From positions 1 through 49,782 of IMG/VR virus record IMGVR_UViG_3300045996_001500: a stretch of DNA of 49,782 bases. One strand, given 5' to 3'. Shown in pieces: positions 30,375-37,694 of the stretch. The notes under the pieces were generated by a model. The model did no database searches. It was not told the DNA's origin and saw only the letters and a list, made by a program, of their open reading frames with translations. The first letter of the stretch is position 1, and the number at the start of each line of letters is the position of its first letter. Source of the DNA: a virus. The position numbers were made by a program, and so were the translations under genes.

Positions 30375-31184
30375 CTATCCTGACACAAGCAACTCGGACA
30401 CAACACCTCGGCCGCTACCCTTGCTGTTGATCGAGCGCTTCGCTTGCACGGTTTCCACGTGGAAATTGCCGAAGATCCTGCGCGCGTCTGGTGTGTCGCT
30501 GCTCGACAGTAGGAAGTGCGAACCACGATGTCTAAGTTTCGAGCACTCCCACGCAAGGCGTTCTGTCTCGGACACTCCGAACCCGCCGGGCTGGTAGGTA
30601 TCAAAGTTGGATGTGTCGGACAACGGCAGATAAGGGGGATCGAGGTAGGCAAAGTCTCCCCTTGTCATAGCACCCAGCATTACGTCAAAATCGTTGTGTA
30701 GGATCAGAGTGTTCTCGAGCGCGCGCGAGACCGACCGCAACGCTTCCTCGTTACAGATCGTAGGGTTCTTATGAGCCCCGAACGGCACGTTAAAAACGCC
30801 ATTCTTGTTGACCCGATAGAGGCCGTTAAACCCGGTCTTGTTCAGGTACACCATGCGGGCAGCGCGCTCAACAGGGTGCGTAGGGCAAGCGCCGCGCACC
30901 GCGTAGTAGTCTTTCTCGGAGTTGCCTCCGATGCTACGCAGCACTGGGATCAGCTGGTCTACACTGTCCCGGACAACGCGGTACAGGTTGACGAGTTCGG
31001 CGTTCGTGTCCCCTATGACAGCATCTCTGAACACGTTGCGAGAGGCGAGCGCGAAGAACACGGCGCCCCCGCCAAAGAATGGCTCAAAGTAGGTTTCAAT
31101 CTTGGGGGGAATCCTGCGCAGGATCTCCCCCAATAACTGACGCTTCCCCCCGGCCCATTTTAGAATCGGCGCTGGCAATTGCAT
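30375..31184 (-). CDS. dam: Dam-type adenine-N6 DNA methyltransferase (D12 class), 269 aa
   Basis: Methylates adenine in a short site, probably GATC by family. The N-terminus P-I-L-K-W-A-G-G-K-R (6-15), the S-adenosylmethionine motif Y-F-E-P-F-F-G-G-G-A-V-F-F, the target-recognition stretch Y-L-N-K-T-G-F-N-G-L-Y-R-V-N and the catalytic L-D-P-P-Y (181-185) are all intact. No matching restriction enzyme is nearby, so it is an orphan, likely for evasion of host restriction or marking of own DNA. A TCATATGA palindrome (31191-31198) lies upstream of its ATG. Confidence 0.9.
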   Translation of the reverse strand: MQLPAPILKWAGGKRQLLGEILRRIPPKIETYFEPFFGGGAVFFALASRNVFRDAVIGDTNAELVNLYRVVRDSVDQLIPVLRSIGGNSEKDYYAVRGACPTHPVERAARMVYLNKTGFNGLYRVNKNGVFNVPFGAHKNPTICNEEALRSVSRALENTLILHNDFDVMLGAMTRGDFAYLDPPYLPLSDTSNFDTYQPGGFGVSETERLAWECSKLRHRGSHFLLSSSDTPDARRIFGNFHVETVQAKRSINSKGSGRGVVSELLVSG

Positions 31185-31187
31185 GAG

Positions 31188-31201
31188 ATGTCATATGACA
31201 T
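31188..31201. promoter_or_regulatory. 14-bp perfect palindrome upstream of the methyltransferase gene
   Basis: ATGTCATATGACAT is the longest perfect version of the recurrent TCATATGA element. Here it is neither at a start codon nor in coding DNA but 4 nt upstream of the ATG (minus strand), which fits a protein-binding site. Confidence 0.6.
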
Positions 31202-31220
31202 ACCCCATGCAACTTGGCAA

Positions 31221-31430
31221 CTACCTGCGACCGAGCCGAGGACTACAAGTAGCAGCAAGGGTGCCGTCCGCTCGGAATACCGACACCTTGCACCCTGCTA
31301 CCTGATCGCTTGTGATCGTACGCGCTACCAGTTTGGTAAGATTTTTCTTGGCAAGTTCAGCCGCGTACTCCTCGGCGTCCACCAAGTTATCAAACCGCTT
31401 GCCCTTAACACTGTATTTGTAGTCGGCCAT
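31221..31430 (-). CDS. Small hypothetical protein, 69 aa
   Basis: M-A-D-Y-K-Y-S-V-K-G-K-R-F-D-N, then a helix (A-E-E-Y-A-A-E-L-A-K) and a beta stretch (C-K-V-S-V-F-R-A-D-G). The AGGAAAA before the ATG is a good Shine-Dalgarno. No family recognised. Confidence 0.6.
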   Translation of the reverse strand: MADYKYSVKGKRFDNLVDAEEYAAELAKKNLTKLVARTITSDQVAGCKVSVFRADGTLAATCSPRLGRR

Positions 31431-31455
31431 TTTTCCTGCCCTTTCAATGGCTCGA

Positions 31456-31505
31456 ACCCCGCGGCCATCTAAGGCGGCGGGGTCTGAGGAGCCCGAAGGC
31501 CCCTC
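31456..31505 (-). other. Structured intercistronic RNA with UUCG tetraloop hairpin
   Basis: On the minus strand 8 bp of GAGGGGCC (31505-31498) pair with GGCUCCUC (31493-31486) around UUCG; a second stem ACCCCGC (31483-31477)/GCGGGGU (31462-31456) follows. The first stem starts within the stop codon of the 45-codon gene. There is no T-tract, so stability or translation control is more likely than termination. Confidence 0.5.
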
Positions 31506-31641
31506 ACTGTAGGAGGTAGATTACCGTTAGCGCCAGGGCGGCGAGGATTGCGATGGCCTTGATGTTCGGCTTGATGCTCAGTGCGTCGTTGTTCATACCC
31601 AGATAGTTCGGCATGCCGAACTCATAATCAAGGGCGCGCAA
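31504..31641 (-). CDS. Membrane microprotein, 45 aa
   Basis: The frame opens at TTG 31641 and reads M-R-A-L-D-Y-E-F-G-M-P-N-Y-L-G, then from the internal ATG (31596) M-N-N-D-A-L-S-I-K-P-N-I-K and one hydrophobic helix (A-I-A-I-L-A-A-L-A-L-T-V-I-Y-L-L-Q). Its N-terminal part resembles that of the zinc protein at 32596 (A-L-E-K-K-F-G-T-P-Y-Y-S-G-V-N). A GAAC-N4-GTTC box lies 26 nt upstream. The product could start at either codon. Function unknown. Confidence 0.5.
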   Translation of the reverse strand: MRALDYEFGMPNYLGMNNDALSIKPNIKAIAILAALALTVIYLLQ

Positions 31642-31650
31642 TATCGAATT

Positions 31651-31923
31651 TCAAAATGTGTCGCACTTGAACGCTTGTTCAGTATTGGAAACTCTGACCT
31701 CTTCAGTGTGTGCCGGGCCGCGAACCACTACTGTAGCTTCGTACTCACAAGGTGCTGGAATGTGCTCGTTCAGCATTTCCAGTAATGCTTGCCTTAACGC
31801 TAGTTTACTACCAGTATACGGATGACGATTAAAGTGGAACCTTGTGCGATATCGGGCTAGCTCTTGTTCGTAGCCTAGCCACATGCCAATTCGTATTCTG
31901 ATCTTGTTCAGTATGAGTGTCAT
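31651..31923 (-). CDS. Hypothetical protein, 90 aa
   Basis: M-T-L-I-L-N-K-I-R-I-R-I-G-M-W start is beta-like and basic; the middle is helical and the end beta-like. No family recognised. The ATG at 31923 has GGGAG five bases upstream and overlaps the previous stop (ATGA); the ATG at 31935 is an alternative. Confidence 0.6.
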   Translation of the reverse strand: MTLILNKIRIRIGMWLGYEQELARYRTRFHFNRHPYTGSKLALRQALLEMLNEHIPAPCEYEATVVVRGPAHTEEVRVSNTEQAFKCDTF

Positions 31924-32141
31924 GGTTTCTCCCATCGTATGACATCCGGAAATTCTTCAAGCCATCGGTAGAGCGATGTCTTACTCACGCGTAGTACTTC
32001 GGCCGCTTGAGGGACGCTGCCTGTTTTCTTGAGCGCAAAGCGTACTAGGTGTGCCGCGCTCTCACGTAGTATCGGGTGGTCGCACGCGAGCGCGTACGCG
32101 ATAGCCATCCCGTTGGTTTGCTGCGATCCTTGGGGTGCCAT
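31920..32141 (-). CDS. Small Fis-type helix-turn-helix protein, 73 aa
   Basis: Residues 30-65 ('HLVRFALKKTGSVPQAAEVL' then 'RVSKTSLYRWLEEF') form a Fis/HTH_8-like DNA-binding motif with the recognition helix K-T-S-L-Y-R-W. It is almost only the HTH, so a dimeric regulator or an accessory recombination factor is possible. Third from the 5' end of a divergent operon with portal on the other side. Start overlaps the preceding TAA by 1 nt. Confidence 0.65.
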   Translation of the reverse strand: MAPQGSQQTNGMAIAYALACDHPILRESAAHLVRFALKKTGSVPQAAEVLRVSKTSLYRWLEEFPDVIRWEKP

Positions 32142-32368
32142 TATAAGGGCTCCTCGGGGGGCGTGATAACTCCGGCCCCCTCCGCCACTGAATCGCGGCC
32201 TATTGACATGGCCATTGCGAGAGCGGCCTCGAGACTCATGCTCTGCGCCTTGACTTCGGACTCGAGTCGTTCCAGCTGCAGCGCGTACTTGCGAAACGGA
32301 GAATCCGGCGGGGGCAGCGGGACGTATGCAGTTTGCGACTTCACTTGTATGATCTTGAATTGGCTCAT
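32141..32368 (-). CDS. Hypothetical protein, 75 aa
   Basis: Short beta N-terminus (Q-F-K-I-I-Q-V-K), Pro-rich turn, then an amphipathic helix (Y-A-L-Q-L-E-R-L-E-S-E-V-K). Probably a dimeric helical protein. Start overlaps the upstream stop (ATGA). Family unknown. Confidence 0.55.
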   Translation of the reverse strand: MSQFKIIQVKSQTAYVPLPPPDSPFRKYALQLERLESEVKAQSMSLEAALAMAMSIGRDSVAEGAGVITPPEEPL

Positions 32369-32592
32369 CGGGGCCTCGCTGGGTGAGTGGGTTTGATCGT
32401 GGCGACTACCTCTAATTCGCGCCGCCCATTGCTTGCTGCAATTGAATATTCGACGCGGTCAGTGAACTCCGCGAGGTGCACATATTGGGCCCCATATGTT
32501 TCGTATACGTGGTCCGCGGCTAGTGTAAAATCCGAGAACTCTCGAATGAGCGTTAGGCTCGTTGCGGGAATCTTGATTGTCAGCGTGTACAT
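32365..32592 (-). CDS. Hypothetical protein, 75 aa
   Basis: Mixed alpha/beta: M-Y-T-L-T-I-K-I-P opening strand, a helix and two further strands. The ATG is in an ACATATG context. It follows the zinc protein by 3 nt. Family unknown. Confidence 0.55.
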   Translation of the reverse strand: MYTLTIKIPATSLTLIREFSDFTLAADHVYETYGAQYVHLAEFTDRVEYSIAASNGRRELEVVATIKPTHPARPR

Positions 32593-32595
32593 ATG

Positions 32596-32862
32596 TCACT
32601 TGCCTTTCTTTGAGGGCTTGAACTTCGCGCAGTCGCATTGCTCGCCGGTCGCGCCTTCTAGATCCACATCCCCGTTTATACACTCGTGAGGCGCTTCCGC
32701 TGTGTGCACTCCTAGGGTGTGTCCGCAGGTGCAAAGTCGGTCAAAGTCACCTTCGAAAGTGTATTGCCCGTTCCGGCGATTGCGTTTCCTGTTCGCGTCG
32801 TTCACACCAGAATAGTACGGCGTGCCGAACTTTTTCTCAAGGGCACTTGCGTCGTTTTTCAA
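32596..32862 (-). CDS. Small zinc-finger phage protein, 88 aa
   Basis: Zinc ligands are ordered C-T-C-G-H-x3-V-H ... H-E-C ... C-D-C, with a final K-F-K-P-S-K-K-G-K tail, a pattern seen in many small phage proteins with no assigned role. Starts at TTG 32862 with AGGAG six bases upstream. First gene of the minus operon, expressed from a promoter whose spacer holds a LexA-like box. Confidence 0.62.
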   Translation of the reverse strand: MKNDASALEKKFGTPYYSGVNDANRKRNRRNGQYTFEGDFDRLCTCGHTLGVHTAEAPHECINGDVDLEGATGEQCDCAKFKPSKKGK

Positions 32863-32867
32863 AAATC

Positions 32868-32896
32868 GCTCCTACATGAACGGGCGTTCAGGTCAA
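32868..32896 (-). promoter_or_regulatory. Minus-strand promoter with LexA-like operator in the spacer
   Basis: On the minus strand TTGACC (32896-32891), then CTGAACGCCCGTTCATG overlapping the spacer, then TAGGAG (32874-32869), which could be -10 or Shine-Dalgarno. The operator core is a perfect GAAC-N4-GTTC. The order TTGAC, CTGAAC dyad, GTAGG is the same as at 37695-37723. Confidence 0.5.
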
Positions 32897-32902
32897 GGCA
32901 AT

Positions 32903-32939
32903 TACTGAACATTTGTCCAGGCTTGCACATTTGTTCAGT
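32903..32939. promoter_or_regulatory. Two further LexA-like boxes in the divergent region before portal
   Basis: CTGAACATTTGTCCAGG (32905-32921) and TTGCACATTTGTTCAGT (32923-32939) have the same dyad as the box at 32876-32892 with one or two changes. Three boxes lie within 65 bp between the divergent units. No clear plus-strand promoter for portal can be picked out. Confidence 0.5.
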
Positions 32940-32972
32940 ATTTTCCGTGACAACGTGCTACCTACATAGGCG

Positions 32973-34550
32973 ATGCGCCTCCCCCAAAAGCTCAGCCATT
33001 TGGCGAAATCCCTAGGACGAGTTGCAGTCGCGCGCCTCGACCAGTTTGCCAACTCGATCACAGGTTTCGGAACGACCCAGGACAAAGCGCAGTATGCGGA
33101 ATTTGTCCCCACCCCGAGACTCAACGATCAGTACCTCTCGAACATCTACCACGGGCATGACATCGCGCGCACTGTGGTGGACATCTACCCGGACGAGGAG
33201 ATGCGCGAACCGTTCGTGGTGGACTGCGGAGATCCGAAACTCAACACGTGGCTGGACGAAAAGCTGCTCGCGATTGATGCGCGCTCTGCATTTAAGGACG
33301 GGCGTCGTTGGGGGCTGTGCCTTGGGGGATCGGGTGTGCTGCTCGGCTGTGATGACGGACAGGACGTGAGCGAGGAGCTGATACCGGAGCGCGCAAAAGA
33401 GGTCGAGTGGTTGGAAGTCTACGACAAGCGATTCATCTACCCCTACTCATTCAACGCGCGTGGCAAGGTCGCACAGTACATGCTCAGCCCGACCTCGGGG
33501 TATTCCGCAGCGACCAGCAGCATCGTGCATGCGTCGCGCATGATCATGTTCCCGGGCGTCCCTACCGCGGATTTTGAGAAGAACGCGATCAACAATACAT
33601 GGGACGACTCGATCCTGCAGGTGATGTTTGAGACGCTATCCCGTTTCGATTCTGGCTGGGCATCCGTCGGACACTTGCTGATCGAAGCAAACCAGAGTGT
33701 GTTCAAAATGGCGGGGCTCGCGGAAGCCATCACGAACGGGGAGAAAGATTTGCTCGCGGAACGCCTGCGCATGATGGATCTCTACCGGTCTGCGATGCGC
33801 AGCATCGTGATTAGTGGAGACCCGGACGCGAACGAAAGTTACGAGCGTGTGGCCGCACAGTTCAGCGGCATAGACGGCATTCTCGACCGATTGATGCTGC
33901 GCCTTGCGGCGGCCGTGCGCGTACCCGTTACCATTCTGATGGGGCAATCACCCTCGGGTATGAATGCCACCGGTGAAAGTGACTTCCGTTGGTTCTACTC
34001 GCGCGTAGCGAGCAACCAAAATAACATCTACGACTCGCGTATCAGACGGCTTGTGGACGTGTTGGTGAAAACCAAGGAGAGCCCGGTCAAAAAAGCAGAG
34101 CGCATCAAAGTCAAATTCAAACCGCTTTGGCAAGAAACCCCGCTCACGGAAGCTCAGATCCGTTTGGCGGATTCGACCACGGCCACCAACTACATCACGG
34201 CTCAAGTGTTGTTGCCCGAGGAAGTGGCGCTCAGCCGATTCCGCCTCGAAGGATACTCGAGCGAGATCATGCTTTCGGACGCGGCTCGCGAATACCGTGA
34301 GGCACTCGTGCAGGAACAAGCGGAGCCTGGCGCGGGTGAGTCCACGTCCAAGGTCAAGCTCGGTGTCGAGGACGTAGCAGCGTCCGTCACACTGAACGAA
34401 GCGCGCGGCGCGCAAGGCTTGGGCCCGGACAAGGACGCAGTCGAAGGCGAAAAGAAGTTGGCCCTGATAAAGGCGGAAGCCGAAGCTGCAGCACAACCCG
34501 AACCGCCCACCGCACCCGAGGACAATGAAGCGCCGCCGCCCATCCCCTGA
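32973..34550 (+). CDS. Portal protein, DUF1073 type, 525 aa
   Basis: Dodecameric ring at the capsid vertex through which DNA is packaged. The core is typical of DUF1073 portals: an opening with 'DIARTVVDIYPDEEMREPF', a G-G-S-G-V-L-L-G strand, 'IVHASRMIMFPG', the crown/stem helices and 'ILMGQSPSGMNATGESDFR' in the conserved second half. The C-terminal 60 residues are Glu/Pro/Ala-rich. First gene of the structural operon; it overlaps the Mu-F-like gene by 26 nt. Confidence 0.85.
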   Translation: MRLPQKLSHLAKSLGRVAVARLDQFANSITGFGTTQDKAQYAEFVPTPRLNDQYLSNIYHGHDIARTVVDIYPDEEMREPFVVDCGDPKLNTWLDEKLLAIDARSAFKDGRRWGLCLGGSGVLLGCDDGQDVSEELIPERAKEVEWLEVYDKRFIYPYSFNARGKVAQYMLSPTSGYSAATSSIVHASRMIMFPGVPTADFEKNAINNTWDDSILQVMFETLSRFDSGWASVGHLLIEANQSVFKMAGLAEAITNGEKDLLAERLRMMDLYRSAMRSIVISGDPDANESYERVAAQFSGIDGILDRLMLRLAAAVRVPVTILMGQSPSGMNATGESDFRWFYSRVASNQNNIYDSRIRRLVDVLVKTKESPVKKAERIKVKFKPLWQETPLTEAQIRLADSTTATNYITAQVLLPEEVALSRFRLEGYSSEIMLSDAAREYREALVQEQAEPGAGESTSKVKLGVEDVAASVTLNEARGAQGLGPDKDAVEGEKKLALIKAEAEAAAQPEPPTAPEDNEAPPPIP

Positions 34551-35271
34551 TCGAAGGGAGCGACAGCGCAAGTCGTTCACAGTACCGCGTGCTGCAATGA
34601 TGCAATACGCGCTGCTCGTGACGCAATGGGCGCGAGACTACGAGCGCGCGGTAAGTAGCGCGCTAGGCGTGCACCTGGACGGCGTGGACGACATCCCGCG
34701 CAAGGTCGGCAAGGCTAACGCGAAGCTCGCGCGCGGGCTCGTGCGGGTGGGCAAGTCTGTCGAAAAACACACCGAGCAGGAAGCGGTCCGCCTCGGTGTG
34801 AAAATCGGCAACGTAGCGAGCGCTGAAATGGTCGCGGCGTGGCGCACCGAAAATCTGTCACTCATTACGAAGCTGACCGAGGACGGTGTCCGGCAACTCC
34901 GCGAGGTGCTCACAAGCAACGAGGGGGCACACCCGAAGGAGTTGACCGAGCTCATTCAAGAGCGTTGCGGGGTCGTCAAGTCACATGCCCAGCTGATCGG
35001 ACGCGACCAGGTCACCAAACTGAACGCGCAGATCTCGCAGTCGCGCATGCAACGCGCCGGCATCGAGGAATACATTTGGACCACGTCGAATGATGAGCGT
35101 GTCCGAGACAGTCACGCCGATTTGGACGGGAAGCGCTTCCGTTTTGACGATCCCCCGGACGTGGACGGCGAACCTTGCCACCCAGGCGAGCCTATCCAAT
35201 GCCGTTGCACGGCGTACCCGGTAGACCCCCTATTTGACGACATTTTCAACACACCAGAGGACGAGGAATAA
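34525..35271 (+). CDS. Minor head protein, Mu gpF / SPP1 gp7-like, 248 aa
   Basis: The C-terminal domain (about 170-240) has the full gpF-like pattern: Y-I-W-T-T-S-N-D-E-R-V-R-D-S-H, L-D-G-K-R-F, a P-P-D-V-D-G-E-P turn and P-G-E-P-I-Q-C-R-C-T, with conserved Cys, Arg and His. Such proteins bind the portal inside the procapsid. The N-terminal two thirds are helical and basic. Confidence 0.83.
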   Translation: MKRRRPSPDRRERQRKSFTVPRAAMMQYALLVTQWARDYERAVSSALGVHLDGVDDIPRKVGKANAKLARGLVRVGKSVEKHTEQEAVRLGVKIGNVASAEMVAAWRTENLSLITKLTEDGVRQLREVLTSNEGAHPKELTELIQERCGVVKSHAQLIGRDQVTKLNAQISQSRMQRAGIEEYIWTTSNDERVRDSHADLDGKRFRFDDPPDVDGEPCHPGEPIQCRCTAYPVDPLFDDIFNTPEDEE

Positions 35272-35273
35272 AA

Positions 35274-37187
35274 ATGGGAACTGCACTAATTAAGTTTGAA
35301 CAAGGAGTCACTACCGACATTGCCGGGCGCGCGCTATTGGGCGAGTCCGGAGGGGATGTGGTGTGTTCTAACTACGACAATGCAAACATAGATGAGTGGT
35401 CATGGCGATTGGTCGAAGTCCCGTCTGACAGTGCCTTGGACTTGGGCGAGTTTTCCACCGAGGAAGAGGGGATTTTCACCCCGGACGTGCCCGGATGCTA
35501 CGTAGTCGACCTGATCACAACGGACACTGCGCTGCAGACAGCACAAGATCGTCGAACGTTCGGCGTCCCGGACCCAGTATCCGGGCGCTTGATCCCTCCT
35601 ACCTACGGCAACCGGTCGAATATGAATTTCGGAGGTCAGACTGAAGGTTACTCGCCTTACGCGCAAGAATACTTTCGAGCTGTTGATACCAATGAGGCGG
35701 CACTAGCTGCAACTAATGCTGCCTATCAGGCGGCGGACAGCGCGCTCAGCTCGCGGGTATCGGTGCTTGAGGCGATGCCCAGCGTTGCAACTGTTGCAAA
35801 CTTCGCGGCACTCAGCGGACTCGGTGCGAACGTGCTGCACGCATATGTCACAAGCCGGCGCGCGCATTACGTAAAAACTTTCGGCGGCTGGTTTCGTCTC
35901 GCTGTGGCGGATGCCGGCTGGCTCGCACAATCAACATGGTACATTGATCCAGCCAGCGTTACGAGCAGTGACGATAACGACGGCGCTACTGCCGCTACAG
36001 CGCTGTCCACGTGGCAAGAATTGGTCGAACGCTTGGGAGGCACAAGCCGTAAAATCCTGCTCACGCAGTCTGTCACTGTGCACATTCTCAGCGACCTACC
36101 TGAAGTACTTCGCGGCGATATCACACTTGAAGACGGGGGCTCCGCCGGGTCTGCCACTCAATTATTCGTGCTCGGCGCGGTACAATCCACTTTATTCTCC
36201 GGCACGATCACCAACGTTCAAGCGGAAGACACTGCTACTGGTCAGGAGGCTCAGATCACTGTAGCCGGCGTCGGCGATTGGAGTACAGCCGGTCCCGGCG
36301 GCACTAGCCTTGTAGGCAAACGGCTACGCCGTACGAGCGATAACGCGATTTTCTACATTCTCGGTCGCGTGTCAGCGACTGTCGCTGCAGTCGGCCCCGG
36401 CTGTGTTAGCAACCCTCTCGCATTCAACGTCAATCCAGCCAACGTCACACTTGCCAATGGTGACGCATTTGTTATTGAGCAGCTACCCCAAATTCGCGGC
36501 TTCAGTATGAACTGCGCGCGCGGTTCTACCTCGACTACGGGAACCAACTTTATGCACGGCATTTGGGATTCGCTTTGGATCTCCGGCGGTGCTGAGTATT
36601 CCAAAATCATGGAAGGCAACGGCGCGAATCAATCAAGCAGGAACGTGCTCAATCGCTGCATTGTTAACGGTTCGCGCTCGCTTGTGTGGGCAGGGCAGCA
36701 AATTGCTAATTTGCTCGCTTCTAATGTCAACGGCACGCAGACCTCGACACAACTTACCGGCCCGGTAAAATCGTCGCTATTGACGTGCTGTTCTAATATC
36801 GGCGGTATCTTGGTCAGTGCAGACCTGACGATCACCATTTCACAGAAATTGACGATCCGAAATGCGCTCGGGTTCGGTCTCAACATGCAGTCCGGATCGT
36901 GCGCAGTCGTGACCAATACGGTCGGCATTTACAATGGTTCTAACCATGCCGTTAGTATGTCTTCTTTTGCACGACTTTCTACAACTGGTATTATCCACGG
37001 CAGCGGCAATGCCGGAGCAGGGATTGCGGTTGCGTCCGGAGCCCTGTTTTCTTTCTCAAGCGCCGCGAAACCGACTGTAAAGGGCAGCGCCCCAGGCACG
37101 AACGACGTCAACATCAGCGGTGTCAATTACGACTATGCGACGAATGTGCCGAAGTTCGTTAACGGCGTAGGCGTGGTACAGACATAA
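35274..37187 (+). CDS. Large beta-helix-like structural protein, 637 aa
   Basis: Residues 1-100 look like an Ig-like/decoration domain; 125-165 are a short coiled coil (trimerisation) ending 'ALSSRVSVLEAM'; 215-637 show repetitive short strands with N-V-N-, G-T-I- and S-N-x-x-G-I patterns typical of parallel beta-helix (pectate lyase-like) folds. This is the build of a fibre or spike, yet the gene is in the head cluster between the Mu-F-like and protease genes. It may be a capsid fibre or a second receptor-binding protein. Function inferred from pattern. Confidence 0.65.
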   Translation: MGTALIKFEQGVTTDIAGRALLGESGGDVVCSNYDNANIDEWSWRLVEVPSDSALDLGEFSTEEEGIFTPDVPGCYVVDLITTDTALQTAQDRRTFGVPDPVSGRLIPPTYGNRSNMNFGGQTEGYSPYAQEYFRAVDTNEAALAATNAAYQAADSALSSRVSVLEAMPSVATVANFAALSGLGANVLHAYVTSRRAHYVKTFGGWFRLAVADAGWLAQSTWYIDPASVTSSDDNDGATAATALSTWQELVERLGGTSRKILLTQSVTVHILSDLPEVLRGDITLEDGGSAGSATQLFVLGAVQSTLFSGTITNVQAEDTATGQEAQITVAGVGDWSTAGPGGTSLVGKRLRRTSDNAIFYILGRVSATVAAVGPGCVSNPLAFNVNPANVTLANGDAFVIEQLPQIRGFSMNCARGSTSTTGTNFMHGIWDSLWISGGAEYSKIMEGNGANQSSRNVLNRCIVNGSRSLVWAGQQIANLLASNVNGTQTSTQLTGPVKSSLLTCCSNIGGILVSADLTITISQKLTIRNALGFGLNMQSGSCAVVTNTVGIYNGSNHAVSMSSFARLSTTGIIHGSGNAGAGIAVASGALFSFSSAAKPTVKGSAPGTNDVNISGVNYDYATNVPKFVNGVGVVQT

Positions 37188-37390
37188 TGTTCGGGATCGA
37201 TGACTTCGGCATAGATGACTTCGGCGGAGGTGTTGATTCGTTCGACACCTTCGTTCCGATCCCAACGCATTGCGACTTAGAAGTGGTTCACACCGCGCAT
37301 TGCGTTCTGACCCCCGAGCCTTTTGTTTCGAATCGAGCGGCGATAACCTTCGCGCCTAACTTCACATGCACAATTGAGGTAGCAAACTAA
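37187..37390 (+). CDS. Small hypothetical protein with internal repeat, 67 aa
   Basis: Starts in a TAATG overlap and reads M-F-G-I-D-D-F-G-I-D-D-F-G-G-G; the G-I-D-D-F unit is encoded by two tandem 15-bp repeats (37197-37226). Three Cys-His pairs are in the C-terminal half. No family recognised; the position suggests a virion protein. Confidence 0.55.
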   Translation: MFGIDDFGIDDFGGGVDSFDTFVPIPTHCDLEVVHTAHCVLTPEPFVSNRAAITFAPNFTCTIEVAN

Positions 37391-37674
37391 TGAGCAACGT
37401 TTTTAACATCGGGGATGAAGCCAGAGTGACCGCAACGTTCAAGGCTGCTAACGGTGCGCTCGTTGACCCCACCGAGGTGGTGGTCAAGGTCCGAACTCCG
37501 GAGGGGGTCGAGACAGAAGACACTCCCACGCGCGCGAGCACGGGCGTCTACTATTATGACCTCGCACTGACCGCCCCGAAGAAATGGAATGTTCGTTTCG
37601 TCGGCACGGGAGCTGCAGTGGCTGCTAACGAGAGGCAGCTAAACGTTAGAGAAAGCGCTTTTGAGGACCCCTAA
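37390..37674 (+). CDS. Small Ig-like head protein, 94 aa
   Basis: A single beta-sandwich: D-E-A-R-V-T-A-T-F-K, D-P-T-E-V-V-V-K-V-R-T-P-E-G, S-T-G-V-Y-Y-Y-D-L-A-L and K-W-N-V-R-F-V-G-T. This set of strands is common to phage-encoded single Ig-like domains placed beside capsid genes. A minor capsid decoration is probable but not proven. Confidence 0.65.
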   Translation: MSNVFNIGDEARVTATFKAANGALVDPTEVVVKVRTPEGVETEDTPTRASTGVYYYDLALTAPKKWNVRFVGTGAAVAANERQLNVRESAFEDP

Positions 37675-37690
37675 GAGGGCGTTTTTATTT
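37655..37690 (+). terminator. Terminator after the portal sub-operon
   Basis: An imperfect stem (CGCTTTTGAGG ... CCTAAGAGGGCG) including the stop codon at 37672-37674 is followed by TTTTTATTTT. It separates the portal group from the protease-capsid group, which has its own promoter. Confidence 0.6.
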
Positions 37691-37694
37691 TGCC

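Noticed and set aside
23076-32862. CRISPR array, tRNA genes or insertion sequences in the accessory region
   Set aside because: No regularly spaced repeats, no cloverleaf-like sequence with a 3' CCA context and no transposase-like frame were seen on either strand.
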